Shown in pieces: positions 45,496 to 56,526 of a stretch of DNA of 64,000 bases. The notes under the pieces were generated by a model. It searched no databases. It saw only the letters and a list, made by a program, of their open reading frames with translations, and was not told the DNA's origin. The translations under genes were made by a program, and so were the position numbers. The first letter of the stretch is position 1. Each line of letters starts with the position of its first letter. The stretch is from Nostoc cf. commune SO-36 (GTDB lineage Bacteria > Cyanobacteriota > Cyanobacteriia > Cyanobacteriales > Nostocaceae), in NCBI RefSeq assembly GCF_023734775.1, contig NZ_AP025732.1:5020501-5084500 (forward strand), given 5' to 3'.

Positions 45496-45975
45496 ATGTC
45501 TGTTTTACATAAATATATGGTTATTGCTCCTGTTAGCCTGAGCATTGCTTTATTCATTACTAGTTGCAACGAAAATAAAGTCTCCCAGTGCCAGCGACTG
45601 ATTAAAGTTGTAAATACTGGAACTTCTTTGATTGATAACAATAAGGGGACACAAGTCATAACCAGCATCCAGCTGTCTAAAGATTTAGAATTTGTGACTA
45701 AATCGATTAAAGAACTGAACTTAACAGACCCCAAGTTGAAAGAATTTCAAAGCGGTTTTGTCAAGATTTTTCAGAATCTCAGCCAAGCGATCGCTAAGGC
45801 AGGTAGGGCACTTGGTGCAACTAAGACAGCAGAGGCTTCGACATCTGGTAGAGAAAGAATTCAAAAGGCTAGAGCCGAAATTGATTCAACATTGACAACA
45901 GCAGCTACAACTGTTGGCAAGCAGTCAGACACGCTAGTAAATGAAATGAATAAGTATTGTCGCCAGCCAGAATAA
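45496..45975 (+). CDS. Predicted lipoprotein, helical, unknown function
   Basis: About 160 residues from ATG 45496. A basic start (MSVLHKYM) and hydrophobic core lead to a lipobox LFITSC with acylated Cys. The mature part is helical: VSQCQRLIKVVNTGTSLIDNN, SIQLSKDLEFVTKSIKELNLTDPKLKEFQSGFVKIFQNLSQAI, and a C-terminal coiled-coil-like RERIQKARAEIDSTL. Longer starts upstream (45418) put unrelated hydrophobic residues ahead of the signal. It follows cbiO but is probably a separate unit. Confidence 0.6.
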   Translation: MSVLHKYMVIAPVSLSIALFITSCNENKVSQCQRLIKVVNTGTSLIDNNKGTQVITSIQLSKDLEFVTKSIKELNLTDPKLKEFQSGFVKIFQNLSQAIAKAGRALGATKTAEASTSGRERIQKARAEIDSTLTTAATTVGKQSDTLVNEMNKYCRQPE

Positions 45976-46526
45976 TCTATCTGGGGCATTGGGGATTGGG
46001 AACTGGGGGTTATTTTTTCTTTCCCTGCTTCCTCATCCCCACTTGCCACCGACACTGCGATCGCCTAATCAAATGTTTTAAGTCGCCTCAATCTCTCAAC
46101 TCCAGCATTACAATTAAAAACAGTCCACCAGAAGTTATTCGCGGCGTTTTTTTTGCTCAGACTTCCTTTCGGTAGTAAATTTTACCTTAATGATTTTCTG
46201 GCTATACTAGTACAGCGTAAATAAACCACCTATTCTAAATCAATCAAACTTTTACTATGTATTAATTTTGACTTTTGACTTCCGCGTTGCGGCACTAGTA
46301 GCTTAAGCTGATTGATAAATCTTATCTGCCAGCAGGAAATATACAAAAACTCTAAGTTTTGGATATATATCAGTGTTTCTTGACTTTTAAGTGAGACAAA
46401 AATATTGTCTAATACTGGAGTAAATTAATTTTTTCGGAGACTACAAAAACTCGATAAATCATTGAATTTAGCACTAACACTACAGAGTGAATTTATATCA
46501 ATCAAACATCTTCCGAGTAAGCACCT
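45976..46526. other. Intergenic with a possible degenerate MITE
   Basis: 551 bp. TACTAGTACAGCG at 46206 and CGTTGCGGCACTAGTA ending at 46300 are imperfect inverted ends about 95 bp apart; flanks GCTA and GCTTA give only a weak duplication. Otherwise AT-rich with pyrimidine tracts. No gene seen. Confidence 0.35.
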
Positions 46527-47183
46527 ATGAAAGAAGAATTGATAGCCAGAGTTGTACAGGTCTTGCAAATTAATATGAAATGGATGACTTGGAATTTATT
46601 TCTGGCTTTTATACCTTTAGCTTTGAGTGTATGGCTATTTCGCTTTAAGCGTGGTGGCTCTTGGCTTTGGTGGCTAGGATTTTTAGTTTTCTATGCTTTC
46701 TTACCAAACGCACCATATTTGTTGACCGATGTAATTCACTTGATAGATGATATCCGTACCATTCAATCAGTATGGATGATTACTCTGGTACTCATTCCGG
46801 TGTATTTGTTAGTAATTCTCGGTGGATTTGAAGCTTATGTAATATCCTTAATTAATTGGGGTCACTACTTACATCGCATTGGTAAAAGCCAATGGATTTG
46901 GCGCGTTGAGTTGATTACACATTTTCTCTGTGCTGTTGGTGTATATTGGGGACGATTTTTGCGCTTCAACAGTTGGGATTTTATCACTCAACCTGATGCT
47001 GTACTAACCAAAGGGGTAGAAGAAATTCTTGGTAAACAGCCCCTAGTGATTATTGCTATCACCTTTGTGGTACTTGCCGGTTTGTACTGGATTATGAAAC
47101 GAGTAACTTTAGGTCTGAGCCGACCAGACAGTAAAATAGGTATAAACTCAGGAAGCGCAAACTCTAATACGCCAAATATTTGA
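46527..47183 (+). CDS. DUF1361 integral membrane protein
   Basis: 218 residues, about six membrane helices. Diagnostic segments of DUF1361: NLFLAFIPLALSVWLF, FLVFYAFLPNAPYLLTDVIHL and YWGRFLRFNSWDFI. Function unknown; short polar C-terminal tail. The adjacent 150 bp to the BaeRF7 gene's end contains nothing else. Intact. Confidence 0.85.
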   Translation: MKEELIARVVQVLQINMKWMTWNLFLAFIPLALSVWLFRFKRGGSWLWWLGFLVFYAFLPNAPYLLTDVIHLIDDIRTIQSVWMITLVLIPVYLLVILGGFEAYVISLINWGHYLHRIGKSQWIWRVELITHFLCAVGVYWGRFLRFNSWDFITQPDAVLTKGVEEILGKQPLVIIAITFVVLAGLYWIMKRVTLGLSRPDSKIGINSGSANSNTPNI

Positions 47184-47333
47184 TAGATGTTGGTTGGTTT
47201 TTGGAGTTTATTAATAAGCTAAACTTATCATTTTTCAAAATTATCAGCTTTTGCACTTTTCTCCAAAAACGGTATCACAAACTACTATTTTTTAGCGATC
47301 GCAAAAGTTTTCGGTCTACTGACATTGGGCCAA

Positions 47334-48494
47334 TTAGTAGCGAAAGACTGCTGCAACAGGTGCTTCATCCGGCACTGCTCCTGGTTCAACGGCGTACACT
47401 GTTCCCCCATGAAAGATCGTTTGAATTGCTGCTGCATTCAGCAAATCTTCATCGCCCGGTTGAGCCTCATTGTGCCTTTCAATCTGCATTGAGTCCCGAT
47501 CAAAATATCCCCATTTTTGCACACCTACCGGAACAAAAAGCTGTTCTACACGACCATAAAACGCGCCTTGAATAACTTCGTCCAAGTCGTTTGATCCTTT
47601 GCCAGTGGCTATCGACTCATGATAGTAATCAATCGCTTTTTGCTGGTCTACTTGAAATAGCGGCTCCACGATCGCCCAGGCTTCTGCATGAAGTTCTTGT
47701 GCTGTTCGCTCCTTTGTGTTGTGTTGAATTCCTTCTTCCACAATGAAATTGTAGGTATTCGCCTCTTGGTAAATCGGCAGTAAATAGTTAACCCCAGCTA
47801 GCACAAGTGGCGATCGACGATTGCGAAAGAAGTCATGCAAGCTTTTATCCACTAGATAAAAATATCGCAGCAACTCTTCTTTGACGTTTTCACGCCCGCC
47901 GCCGTGTCCGTGATAGGAACCACCCGCTTGCAAAGCTGAACGACCTGCGCCCGCGCCCTGGCGTCGCTGTTCATCTTTCGACGTTTCTTCGTCATACTGC
48001 AAGGCCTCATCCATACTCTTCGGCATGCCTTCGATTTCAACTTCACGCGTCATGCCATAACGATTGCCTTCCAAAAGCCGCACATCGCGCTGACCAAGCA
48101 TGAGAATATAGAAGCGGTTATCTCCGCTCAACAGAGGAATTAACGGCTTGAGATGAAAGCTAGTGTTCACGACCACCAATTCAATCATGTCGATCGGCAC
48201 ACGATAGAAGCGGAAGAATCCTTCTGAAATGAATAAAGCTAAACCTCCGTCCTGATGCTGCCAAAAGTCATCTTCATCCAACATCATTGCCGGCTGAAGA
48301 AATTGCTCTGGATTAGCCGGAGGTGATTCATATTTTTCTAACGCTGCTTCCGCCTGCCGAATGAGATTCTTAAAGCGGACAGAGTTTTGTTGAATTTCTG
48401 ACCCAAGCTGCGCGGTCGGCATGTAGATCGATACACATATCCCTTGCGGCTGTTCGACGAGTTCTTTCAGTTCTTCAATCGAAAGGAAGCTCAT
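47334..48494 (-). CDS. BaeRF7-type eRF1-like protein
   Basis: About 386 residues from ATG 48494 (MSFLSIEELKEL). The family resembles bacterial homologues of archaeo-eukaryotic release factors (baeRF family 7): ICVSIYMPT, LLSGDNRFYILMLGQRDVRLLEG, a GGSYHGHGGG loop in a charged central segment, SPLVLAGVNYLLPIYQ and DEDLLNAAAIQTIFHGGTVYAV. Proposed roles are ribosome rescue or hydrolysis; none is shown. Possible GGQ-like loop is not obvious. Intact. Confidence 0.7.
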   Translation of the reverse strand: MSFLSIEELKELVEQPQGICVSIYMPTAQLGSEIQQNSVRFKNLIRQAEAALEKYESPPANPEQFLQPAMMLDEDDFWQHQDGGLALFISEGFFRFYRVPIDMIELVVVNTSFHLKPLIPLLSGDNRFYILMLGQRDVRLLEGNRYGMTREVEIEGMPKSMDEALQYDEETSKDEQRRQGAGAGRSALQAGGSYHGHGGGRENVKEELLRYFYLVDKSLHDFFRNRRSPLVLAGVNYLLPIYQEANTYNFIVEEGIQHNTKERTAQELHAEAWAIVEPLFQVDQQKAIDYYHESIATGKGSNDLDEVIQGAFYGRVEQLFVPVGVQKWGYFDRDSMQIERHNEAQPGDEDLLNAAAIQTIFHGGTVYAVEPGAVPDEAPVAAVFRY

Positions 48495-48686
48495 ATTATT
48501 TATTAAGGTGAAATTAAAGAGAGGTAAAAGCAGGTTTTGCACATAACAATCGTAAAAAATTTTCCAAGCTGAAGCCCCTGCCGAATGGTAGAAAAAGCTT
48601 GACTGTTTAGAAGGAGTATATCTAGCGAAGACTATGAACCATTTCTTAATAAACTAATTAATTAGGTTTTTCTTATGCCCGTGTGC

Positions 48687-51017
48687 CTATTGTTGACGTC
48701 GTGCAGCTGCTAAAATTAAGCGTTGTTCAGCACGAGCGATCGCTTGATATGTTCGCTCCACTGCTTCCGGTTCCACGGAAATGGAAGTTATACCCCATTC
48801 CACTAACTTATCGATGATTTCTGGATAGAGGGCTGGTGCTTGACCGCAGATTGAACAAGGGATACCGGCACTTTTAGCCATTTGGATCAGTTGAGCGATC
48901 GCACTCATAACTGCCGGATGACGTTCATTAAATACTTTTGCTAGCTGTCCTTGTTCTCGATCCACTCCTAGCAATAACTGGGTCAGGTCATTTGTACCAA
49001 TAGAAATTCCGGCTGCACCTGCTTTGACATATTCTGGTAGTAAAAACAGGACGCTTGGCACTTCTGCCATCATCCACAATTGAAACTGCGCTACCTCAGT
49101 TAAAAGAGCTTGCTCAACTTTGCGACGGCAAAAAACAAATTCTTCCACAGTCCGCACAAAAGGCAATAGTAGGTTGACATTGGTATAGCCAGCTTGCTGA
49201 ACACTCGCCAAAGCTTGCAGTTCTAATTCAAATACTGCGGGATTTCGTAAATAGCTAAAAGTGCCACGTTCACCTAACATCGACTGGAGCGAAGATTGTA
49301 AATTATCACTCAATGATGGTAAATCGGGCGATCGCCAATCTAAAGAACGATAAAAAACTGGTTTTGGTGCAAATGCACGGGCAAATTGCATAATCTCGTC
49401 AGACCATAGCTCTAACAATTCTGCCTGACGCCCGCCTAAAATCCAACTATTAGGATGTTGCCCCGACAATATATTTAATACCATCAATTCTGAGCGCAAT
49501 AATCCCACCCCATCCACAGGTAAGCTTTGCACTTGTTCTATTAAAGTAGACTGACTCAAGTTAAGCAGCAGTTGTGTAGCAATCATAGGTAAATGAGACG
49601 TAACAGCAGGATGAGGCGCTTTCGGGTTGGGGCGATGAGGGGAAAAAAGATTTTCTTCTTTCCCTCTTTCCATCTCCTCCTGTGAGTCTCCTTTGATCTG
49701 ATAAACTTCTCCTCTGTCGCCATCAAGCAGCAGTCGTTCGCCAGTTTGGATTAAAGTTGTGGCAGATGTGGCGTTTACTACTGCTGTGATACTTAATTCT
49801 CTAGCTAGAATTGCCGCGTGGCTAGTTAATCCCCCATGTTCTGTAACAATACCAGCAACTTGTTGCAATAATGGCAACCAATCAGGTGTAATTGTTGGTA
49901 CTACTAAAATCACTCCCTTCGGTAGTTGTTCGGGTTTATGTTGCGGATTAACAATTACCAAGGCATTGGCTACCACGCGTCCCCCTGCTGCTCCTAGTCC
50001 CCTAATAAAGTGTGTGTGGGAAATTGATTGGGAAGGACTAACCTGTGTAATGTAGAGCTTGCTAGATGTCGTTTGTTGAGCGATAGTCCACTTAACGGTA
50101 AAGGTTTTACCTAGTTCACTCACCAGTTGAGTTCCTAGAGCAATTATTTGTTGTAAGTATTCTTCTTTTAAAGCGTACTGTTTTTGTTGGGCTTCCTGAA
50201 GTAGATAGGTAATCAGACAAGTGTGGTCTGTTGTAAGTACTAAGTTCGGCACGGGTTGCGAAAAAGCTGCATCATCAACACCATAAGCCAGCATTTTATT
50301 GCCCAACTGTTGCTCAAGCACAGCCCCAGTTTCGGGTTCAATGTAGTAGATATCTGGTTGTACTTCGCCCAGAGCGATCGCAATTCCTAATCCCCAAGTA
50401 GCTTCAATTTCCCACCGAGAGGAGTTGGCTGTGAGCAAGCCACTGGCGATCGCATTTTCAACAGGTTGCACCAAAACTGCGAGATTTATTTGTTGGAGAT
50501 TAATACCTGAGTGCTGCCAATATAATAGACTTCTGGCTCGAAATATCTGGCTCCAGGTACGCTTTAGAGCCAATGCGATCGCCTCTGGTTCGCACTGGCA
50601 AAACACCGACTCCAGCAACCCAGATGTATTCTTCATGCCTGGGTTAGCAGTTGATACTGCCAAAGTAGGCCGAAGAATCAAACAGCCAGTTTGCAATTCT
50701 CTAGCTGCTTGGAAAATTGTATCTATCCACTGTTGTGGCACAGTCGCAGTCAGAATTTCTTGGCGCAAGCGACTAGCCACCTGCTGAAGTTGCCGCCAAT
50801 TAGTGACATCCAGGTGTAACGAAGAATGGGGTAAGTCAGCCACTAATGACTCTGAACTATTGAGATTTTCCAGAAATTGTCGCAAAATCTCTGCCGAAAC
50901 GACAAAACCAGGTATCACTGGATAGTCACGCTGGATAATTTTGCTCAAGTAAAACGCTTTGTCACCTACTTTGGCGCGGTCTTGTAGTTTAATTTGGTCT
51001 AGCCAGTAGATATCCAC
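48687..51017 (-). CDS. PEP synthase/PPDK-like phosphotransferase
   Basis: 776 residues. ATP-grasp N domain (VGDKAFYLSKII, LILRPTLAVSTANPG with the Arg retained but the usual SSATAEDLP replaced, IEATWGLG), swivelling domain with catalytic His in TEHGGLTSHAAILARE, and PEP/pyruvate barrel: LLRSELM, YRSLDWRSPD, GERGTFSYL, GISIGTNDLTQLLLGVDRE and the proton-donor Cys in IPCSICGQAP. A variable linker (KGDSQEEMERGKEENLFSPHRPNP) joins domains 2 and 3. Probably interconverts pyruvate and PEP, but the changed ATP site leaves room for a different donor or regulation. Confidence 0.8.
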   Translation of the reverse strand: MDIYWLDQIKLQDRAKVGDKAFYLSKIIQRDYPVIPGFVVSAEILRQFLENLNSSESLVADLPHSSLHLDVTNWRQLQQVASRLRQEILTATVPQQWIDTIFQAARELQTGCLILRPTLAVSTANPGMKNTSGLLESVFCQCEPEAIALALKRTWSQIFRARSLLYWQHSGINLQQINLAVLVQPVENAIASGLLTANSSRWEIEATWGLGIAIALGEVQPDIYYIEPETGAVLEQQLGNKMLAYGVDDAAFSQPVPNLVLTTDHTCLITYLLQEAQQKQYALKEEYLQQIIALGTQLVSELGKTFTVKWTIAQQTTSSKLYITQVSPSQSISHTHFIRGLGAAGGRVVANALVIVNPQHKPEQLPKGVILVVPTITPDWLPLLQQVAGIVTEHGGLTSHAAILARELSITAVVNATSATTLIQTGERLLLDGDRGEVYQIKGDSQEEMERGKEENLFSPHRPNPKAPHPAVTSHLPMIATQLLLNLSQSTLIEQVQSLPVDGVGLLRSELMVLNILSGQHPNSWILGGRQAELLELWSDEIMQFARAFAPKPVFYRSLDWRSPDLPSLSDNLQSSLQSMLGERGTFSYLRNPAVFELELQALASVQQAGYTNVNLLLPFVRTVEEFVFCRRKVEQALLTEVAQFQLWMMAEVPSVLFLLPEYVKAGAAGISIGTNDLTQLLLGVDREQGQLAKVFNERHPAVMSAIAQLIQMAKSAGIPCSICGQAPALYPEIIDKLVEWGITSISVEPEAVERTYQAIARAEQRLILAAARRQQ

Positions 51018-51357
51018 TCAATTTGTTAGTTGTCAGTTGTCTATTTGTAGCCACAGCTATGGAAATCAAATTTTTGCCTTCATTTGCCTCCCTTCCCTAA
51101 AACCGGGAGTTTAGTTCTTTATCGAGATTGTACATGGCGGTATCATATTTAATTATTAAGTGTATGGGTTAAATTTAGCAATTTTAGGTATAATTTTATA
51201 GTTTAGTAGTTTTGAGTAGTTAAAAATCTATTCTATTTAATAAACAATGAGGTAATTTTCACATCTGAATTGCTACGAATTCAGAAGATGATTAATGAGC
51301 TATTCAAGTTAATATCGAACTTTATACTCCTCACTTACTTATACACCAGACTAAGCA
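51018..51357. other. Intergenic, no feature seen
   Basis: 340-bp AT-rich spacer between divergent genes; no hairpin or gene of note. Confidence 0.5.
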
Positions 51358-51807
51358 TTGTTAAACACTTACTACCTTGCAACTAATGATTGGCTGAACA
51401 TAAGCTTCCGGCTATGCATTGCATTGATTATTGGAGCAATTATCGGCTTAGACCGCCAAATTAGGAACAAACCAGCCGGTTTAAGAACTCATATGCTGGT
51501 GAGTTTCGGTTCAGCCATGTTTATTTTGATAATTATGCAAACAGAAGAACTGCAAGATAGTTCTGATGCACTGAGCCGCGTGATTCAGGGAGTTGCAACT
51601 GGTGTAGGATTTCTCGGTGCTGGAGAAATTGTGCGCCAATCTCCTCAAGAATCACAGCGATTTGAAATTCATGGACTCACATCAGCAGCAGCCATTTGGG
51701 TTTCGGCTGCATTGGGAATTGCTGCTGGCTGTGGTTTATGGCAGTTAGCATTAATCAGTTCTGTGCTGACTCTTGTAATTCTCAACGTTTTTAAAAGGTT
51801 TGAATAA
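51358..51807 (+). CDS. MgtC/SapB-family membrane protein
   Basis: 149 residues, about four membrane helices. Family motifs: IALIIGAIIGLDRQIRNKPAGLRTHMLVSFGSAMF, GVATGVGFLGAGEIVR and HGLTSAAAIWVSAALGIAAGCG. Only the transmembrane domain; no C-terminal ACT-like domain. MgtC affects membrane potential and Mg2+ homeostasis in pathogens; the cyanobacterial role is unclear. The start (TTG 51358) is the only one compatible with the full first helix. Confidence 0.85.
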   Translation: MLNTYYLATNDWLNISFRLCIALIIGAIIGLDRQIRNKPAGLRTHMLVSFGSAMFILIIMQTEELQDSSDALSRVIQGVATGVGFLGAGEIVRQSPQESQRFEIHGLTSAAAIWVSAALGIAAGCGLWQLALISSVLTLVILNVFKRFE

Positions 51808-51832
51808 TATCAAAATAATTCATAATTGATAA

Positions 51833-52954
51833 TCACTGTTGGATTATTTCTCCTGCTTTCACAAAAAGAATTTGGGAGGACTTCAACCATTGCGAATCAA
51901 AAGAACCCAAGTGAGTGGTAGTAATTAGGGTTTGAAAGCGGTCTTGAATGGCATCAAGCAATTGATTTTGGCGGGATAAATCTAGTTCGGCGAGAACATC
52001 ATCAAGTAATAGCAATGGTGGCTCTTCGACCACTTCTTCAATTAACTGTAATTCTGCTAATTTTAAGGCTAGAACTAGCGTTCGTTGTTGACCTTGAGAA
52101 CCGTATTGACGAGCGGGTGTCTGGTTGATGGTTAACTCAACTTCATCACGATGTGGCCCGACAAGGGTAGTGCCTTGGTGCATTTCAGCGATCGCTCGTA
52201 GCTGAATTTTTGCTAAAAAAGCTTGCTGCACTTCCTCTGGACGGCTATCTTCTAAAGGAATATTCGGCACGTATTTGATTTGCAGAACTTCTGTACTGCC
52301 GCTAATACTGGCGTGCCAAGCACTAGCAATAGGAGCTAATCTTTGGATAGCGCGATCGCGGCGTCTAATGACTCTGGTTCCTGTAGTAGCTAACTGTGCA
52401 TCCCACACCGCCAGTTCTGAGTGTAACGAGGTTGCATCTAACATCTCTACATGGCTTTTTAAAAAGGCATTGCGCTGGCGTAAAACATGGTTATACTGCT
52501 GCAAAATGTGAGCATAAACTGGTTCGAGTTGGATTAAGAGTGTATCTAACCAGTTGCGGCGACCTTCCGGGCCGCCGCGTACTAGTTCTAAATCAAGGCT
52601 GGAAAATTGGACTGCATTGAGAACGCCGAGAAAATCCATTTGACGGCGGATAGATTCACCATTGAGAGCAACGCTACGACGACCATTGCGGCGCAGCGTT
52701 AAAGTCAGGTCACTAATGCCTGTTTGTCGCTCAAGGGTGGCATTAATTTGGGCTATAGCTTCCCCTTCTTGAACCAAATCGCGATCGCGGGTCATTCGGT
52801 GCGATCGCAATGTCGCCAGCAACTCTACCGCCTCCAACAAGTTCGACTTTCCCTGAGCATTATTACCTACCAAAATTGTTTTGGCAGCAGTAAACTCAAC
52901 CTTTTGGTCTTGATAATTACGAAATTGTCGGAGGTTTAGAGTTTTAAGATACAT
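51833..52954 (-). CDS. recF: DNA replication and repair protein RecF
   Basis: 373 residues. [21 protein letters not shown], Walker [14 protein letters not shown], the arm region, signature [18 protein letters not shown] and Walker [18 protein letters not shown], then TTTHLG. RecF loads RecA at gaps with RecO and RecR. Stands alone here. Convergent with the mgtC-like gene, 25 bp apart. Intact. Confidence 0.95.
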   Translation of the reverse strand: MYLKTLNLRQFRNYQDQKVEFTAAKTILVGNNAQGKSNLLEAVELLATLRSHRMTRDRDLVQEGEAIAQINATLERQTGISDLTLTLRRNGRRSVALNGESIRRQMDFLGVLNAVQFSSLDLELVRGGPEGRRNWLDTLLIQLEPVYAHILQQYNHVLRQRNAFLKSHVEMLDATSLHSELAVWDAQLATTGTRVIRRRDRAIQRLAPIASAWHASISGSTEVLQIKYVPNIPLEDSRPEEVQQAFLAKIQLRAIAEMHQGTTLVGPHRDEVELTINQTPARQYGSQGQQRTLVLALKLAELQLIEEVVEEPPLLLLDDVLAELDLSRQNQLLDAIQDRFQTLITTTHLGSFDSQWLKSSQILFVKAGEIIQQ

Positions 52955-53035
52955 AGGGAACAGAAGGAAAGGAGAACGCTACAAAGGTTAGACACGGTTA
53001 TAGAAGTAAAATTGTAGAAGTTCAACACAAGGAAA

Positions 53036-53383
53036 ATGACTGACACATCTGAATACTTCCCTAACCGAATAGACCGTATTGAACAAATAATCTTGGGGTT
53101 GGCTGAAAGACAAACTAGTACACAACAACAATTAGATAATTTAACTATTAGACAAGCTAACACTCAGGCACAACTGGATGAACTAAGCAAGGATTTGAGA
53201 GAGCTTACCAGTAACGTTGACCGTGTTCTGGGTAGTAGTGCGATTTTAGACGATGTGTTACTTGAGTTACGTGATAGCCATGAAGAACATCAGCGTAATT
53301 TTGAAGAAAATCAGCGCACTACAAATGCTGCATTACAAAGTCTTGAGTCTATCTTGTTGCAGTTGATTAGAAATAATTCTTGA
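53036..53383 (+). CDS. Small coiled-coil hypothetical protein
   Basis: 115 residues, Gln/Asn/Leu-rich coiled coil: RIDRIEQIILGLAERQTSTQQQLDNLTIRQANTQAQLDELSKDLRELTSNVDRVL, then a second helix EEHQRNFEENQRTTNAALQSLESILLQLI. AAGGA lies just before the ATG. Similar small proteins are common in cyanobacteria; no function known. Confidence 0.65.
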   Translation: MTDTSEYFPNRIDRIEQIILGLAERQTSTQQQLDNLTIRQANTQAQLDELSKDLRELTSNVDRVLGSSAILDDVLLELRDSHEEHQRNFEENQRTTNAALQSLESILLQLIRNNS

Positions 53384-53425
53384 AATGCGATCGTTGGAGT
53401 TAACCACCGCATCTTAAAGACTACT

Positions 53426-53526
53426 GGTCTGTCCCATGAATTTTGCGGGGCTGCTAGATCCCCGACAACTTCCGCGAAGTCGGGGATCTGAACACCACTA
53501 ACCTCTCAAAACTTTTGGGACAGAAC
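53426..53526. mobile_element. 101-bp MITE with 11-bp TIRs and 6-bp target duplication
   Basis: Ends GGTCTGTCCCA (53426-53436) and TGGGACAGAAC (53516-53526) match at 10 of 11 positions as inverted repeats, flanked by the direct repeat ACTACT (53420-53425 and 53527-53532). Inside is a strong hairpin GATCCCCGAC-aacttccgcga-GTCGGGGATC. No coding capacity. Confidence 0.85.
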
Positions 53527-53655
53527 ACTACTCTAATAATAGAAATGGTTCGTCCTGTATTTAAAGCTTGCCGGAAAGTTTGCGTAGCCACAAGTATGCT
53601 CCGAAGTTCGGCGTTGCTGGGCATTGCAACGCCTCAATCTCCATCATTTCTGCTC

Positions 53656-56514
53656 TTACACAGCTTTTTTGCCCATAATCCGCAGAAATATTTTCTCCGC
53701 TTCAATCCACACGAACATTAAGGCACTGAAGCCAATACAAACTCCCAATTCTTGCATATTCAGGTAGTGAGTACCAAAGAAATCTCGCAGGGGTGGGACG
53801 TAAACTAGCATCAACTGCAAAATCGTCGTGACGACAACAGCCGCTAATACAAAGACATTCGAGAAGGGATTCATCTCAATGGCCAGTCGGTTGTTAGAGC
53901 GAATGGCGATCGCATGACCCATTTGGGCAATACACAAGGTAGTGAATACCATTGTCTTCCAAGCTTCGGGATTGCCTTGATACTCAGGGGCATGGGTATG
54001 TTGATAAGCCCACCACATCAAGGCAATGCTGATAATGGCAAAAATGATCCCAATGCGAATCATGTAAGAACCCAATCCCCTGGCAAAAATACTTTCGCGG
54101 GGGCTAAAAGGGGGACGTTGCATTACATCTGGTTCTGGAGGTTCCACAGCTAATGCCAAAGCTGGCAAACCGTCTGTCACCAAATTCATCCACAGAATTT
54201 GTAAAGGGGTAAGGGGAACGCCTCCCAAACCAATTAAGGGCGCGGCTGCAATGGTGAGAACTTCACCGATGTTACTGCCCAGGATGTATTTAATAAAGCG
54301 GCGAATATTGGTGTAAACAACTCTACCTTCCTTGGTGGCGCTGACAATAGTAGCGAAGTTGTCATCAAGTAACACCATGTCGCTGGCTTCTTTACTGACA
54401 TCAGTGCCAGTAATCCCCATTGCAATCCCGATGTCAGCTTGTTTGAGGGCTGGGGCATCGTTGACACCATCGCCTGTCATTGCCACAAATCGACCCCGGC
54501 GTTGCAGTGCTTGGACAATTCGCAGTTTGTGTTCTGGGGAAACTCTGGCATAGATGCTCACCAGATCAACGTTTTGCTCTAATTCTTGGTCACTCATCCG
54601 TTGCAATTCTTGACCTGTGAGGACACGATCGCCTTCTTGGGCAATTCCCAAATCAGTAGCGATCGCTCGTGCTGTTAATTGGTGGTCGCCTGTAATCATC
54701 ACTGGGCGAATTCCGGCTTCTCGGCATTCTTGCACGGCTGCCCTTACTTCTGGGCGTGGCGCATCCAGCATTCCCACTAATCCCAGCCACACTAAACCTT
54801 GCTCAGATGCTTCATCTGAACCTTCTGGTGGAATCTCTAACAAAGGTTTGTAGCCAAAACCTAGCACCCGTAAACCTTTACTCGCCATTTTGTCATTTTC
54901 TGCCAAAATTTGCTGGCGTTGGGCTTCGGTTATAGTACCCGTATCATTACCCAAATGAATCTGAGTGCAACGTGCCAAGATTAACTCTGGAGAACCTTTG
55001 GTAAACATTAAGTAAGGTTCTGATTGGAGAAAACCTGCGATCGCCGGGTCAATACCTCTCGAAGATGCTTCACCTGTGGCGATTCCTTCAACCTGAGAAA
55101 TTACGCTCATCCGCTTGCGTTCCGAGGAAAAGGGGAACTCGGCAACGCGAGGTAACTTACTGTTCCACTGGTCTTTTTCGATTCCGGCTTTTCCCGCCAG
55201 TGTGAGTAATGCCCCCTCTGTCGGATCTCCCAAAATTGCCCATTCACCTTGTTCTTTTTGCAATACTGAATCATTACAAACAGCAGAGGCTACTGATAAA
55301 GCGGAAATTTCTGGAGATTCCTCTAGGGAAATTTTTTGATCGTTTAACTGAAAGTCCCCTGTGGGAGCATAACCTTGGCCGGTAACACGAAAGGTTTTGT
55401 TGTTTGTGAAAACCGATTGCACGACCATTTTATTTTGCGTCAGCGTGCCGGTTTTATCAGAACAGATGGTGGTTACAGAACCCAACGTTTCCACTGCGGG
55501 TAATTTGCGAATCAAGGCATTTTGGCGCACCATTCGCTGGGTTCCCAGTGCCAAGGTTACGGTAATTACAGCAGGTAAACCTTCTGGTACTACAGCAACC
55601 GCCATACTCAAGGAAACTTCCAAGAGTTCTTGAATATTTTTAAAACCTCCGTCCTTGATGACACCGCCAACGACAACAATCGCCACGAGAATTAAAGAAC
55701 CCGTAACCAGGACATTACCCAGTTGAGTCATCCGCTGCTGTAAGGGCGTTGGTTTAGTTTCCACCGCATCCAACATAGTGGCAATTTTGCCTAGTTCTGT
55801 TGTCATGCCGGTGTTTGTCACCAGAACCTTCGCCCGTCCTTGGATGACTTCGGTTCCTTGGAATACCAGATTGATGCGATCGCCTAAATCGGTTTCTTCT
55901 GGCAATTTTAATGTTGCCTGTTTATTTACAGATTGCGCTTCACCCGTCATTGCCGACTCACGCACTTGTAAATTCGACTGTTCGATCAAGCGTCCATCTG
56001 CCGCTATCTGCATCCCAGCTTCCAGCAGCATTACATCCCCTGGAACTAGCTCCTTAGCTGCTATCTCCACCAGTCTGGTGTCGCGGATCACCCGCACTAA
56101 AGGAGAGGTCATTTTTTTCAAAGCTGTCAAGGCTTTTTCGGCGCGGCTTTCTTGGACGTAGCCGAGTATGCCATTGAGGATGACAATTGCTAAAATCGCG
56201 ATCGTATCTTTAAATGGCACTTCACCGGGCTTCAAAGTGCCCGTCCGCCAACCCCATAGGTCTATTAAGCCAGAAATCAGAGCGACGCCAATCAGCATCA
56301 ACAACATAATGTTCTTGAACTGATCCAGCAGAATTTCCCAAGTACTACGGCCAGCCGTTTCTTCAAGTTCGTTGGGGCCGTATTTTTGTAATCTCTGTTC
56401 AATTTCTTGGGATGTTAAGCCACTGTCTGCATTACTATCAAGCAGGTCTAGCGCTTTATCAACTTCTAAACTATGCCAAACGGCGGCAGCTTCAGGCAGA
56501 GAATTAGCAGACAT
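53656..56514 (-). CDS. pacL: P-type cation ATPase, Ca2+-transporting type
   Basis: About 952 residues from ATG 56514; a GTG at 56526 is an alternative. P2-type ATPase: N-terminal cation-ATPase domain ([25 protein letters not shown]), the actuator [26 protein letters not shown] of M4, phosphorylation site [20 protein letters not shown], and the hinge [22 protein letters not shown], followed by six C-terminal helices (M5-M10). Likely exports Ca2+ or exchanges monovalent cations. Intact. Confidence 0.92.
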   Translation of the reverse strand: MSANSLPEAAAVWHSLEVDKALDLLDSNADSGLTSQEIEQRLQKYGPNELEETAGRSTWEILLDQFKNIMLLMLIGVALISGLIDLWGWRTGTLKPGEVPFKDTIAILAIVILNGILGYVQESRAEKALTALKKMTSPLVRVIRDTRLVEIAAKELVPGDVMLLEAGMQIAADGRLIEQSNLQVRESAMTGEAQSVNKQATLKLPEETDLGDRINLVFQGTEVIQGRAKVLVTNTGMTTELGKIATMLDAVETKPTPLQQRMTQLGNVLVTGSLILVAIVVVGGVIKDGGFKNIQELLEVSLSMAVAVVPEGLPAVITVTLALGTQRMVRQNALIRKLPAVETLGSVTTICSDKTGTLTQNKMVVQSVFTNNKTFRVTGQGYAPTGDFQLNDQKISLEESPEISALSVASAVCNDSVLQKEQGEWAILGDPTEGALLTLAGKAGIEKDQWNSKLPRVAEFPFSSERKRMSVISQVEGIATGEASSRGIDPAIAGFLQSEPYLMFTKGSPELILARCTQIHLGNDTGTITEAQRQQILAENDKMASKGLRVLGFGYKPLLEIPPEGSDEASEQGLVWLGLVGMLDAPRPEVRAAVQECREAGIRPVMITGDHQLTARAIATDLGIAQEGDRVLTGQELQRMSDQELEQNVDLVSIYARVSPEHKLRIVQALQRRGRFVAMTGDGVNDAPALKQADIGIAMGITGTDVSKEASDMVLLDDNFATIVSATKEGRVVYTNIRRFIKYILGSNIGEVLTIAAAPLIGLGGVPLTPLQILWMNLVTDGLPALALAVEPPEPDVMQRPPFSPRESIFARGLGSYMIRIGIIFAIISIALMWWAYQHTHAPEYQGNPEAWKTMVFTTLCIAQMGHAIAIRSNNRLAIEMNPFSNVFVLAAVVVTTILQLMLVYVPPLRDFFGTHYLNMQELGVCIGFSALMFVWIEAEKIFLRIMGKKAV

Positions 56515-56526
56515 CGTGTAGGTCAC

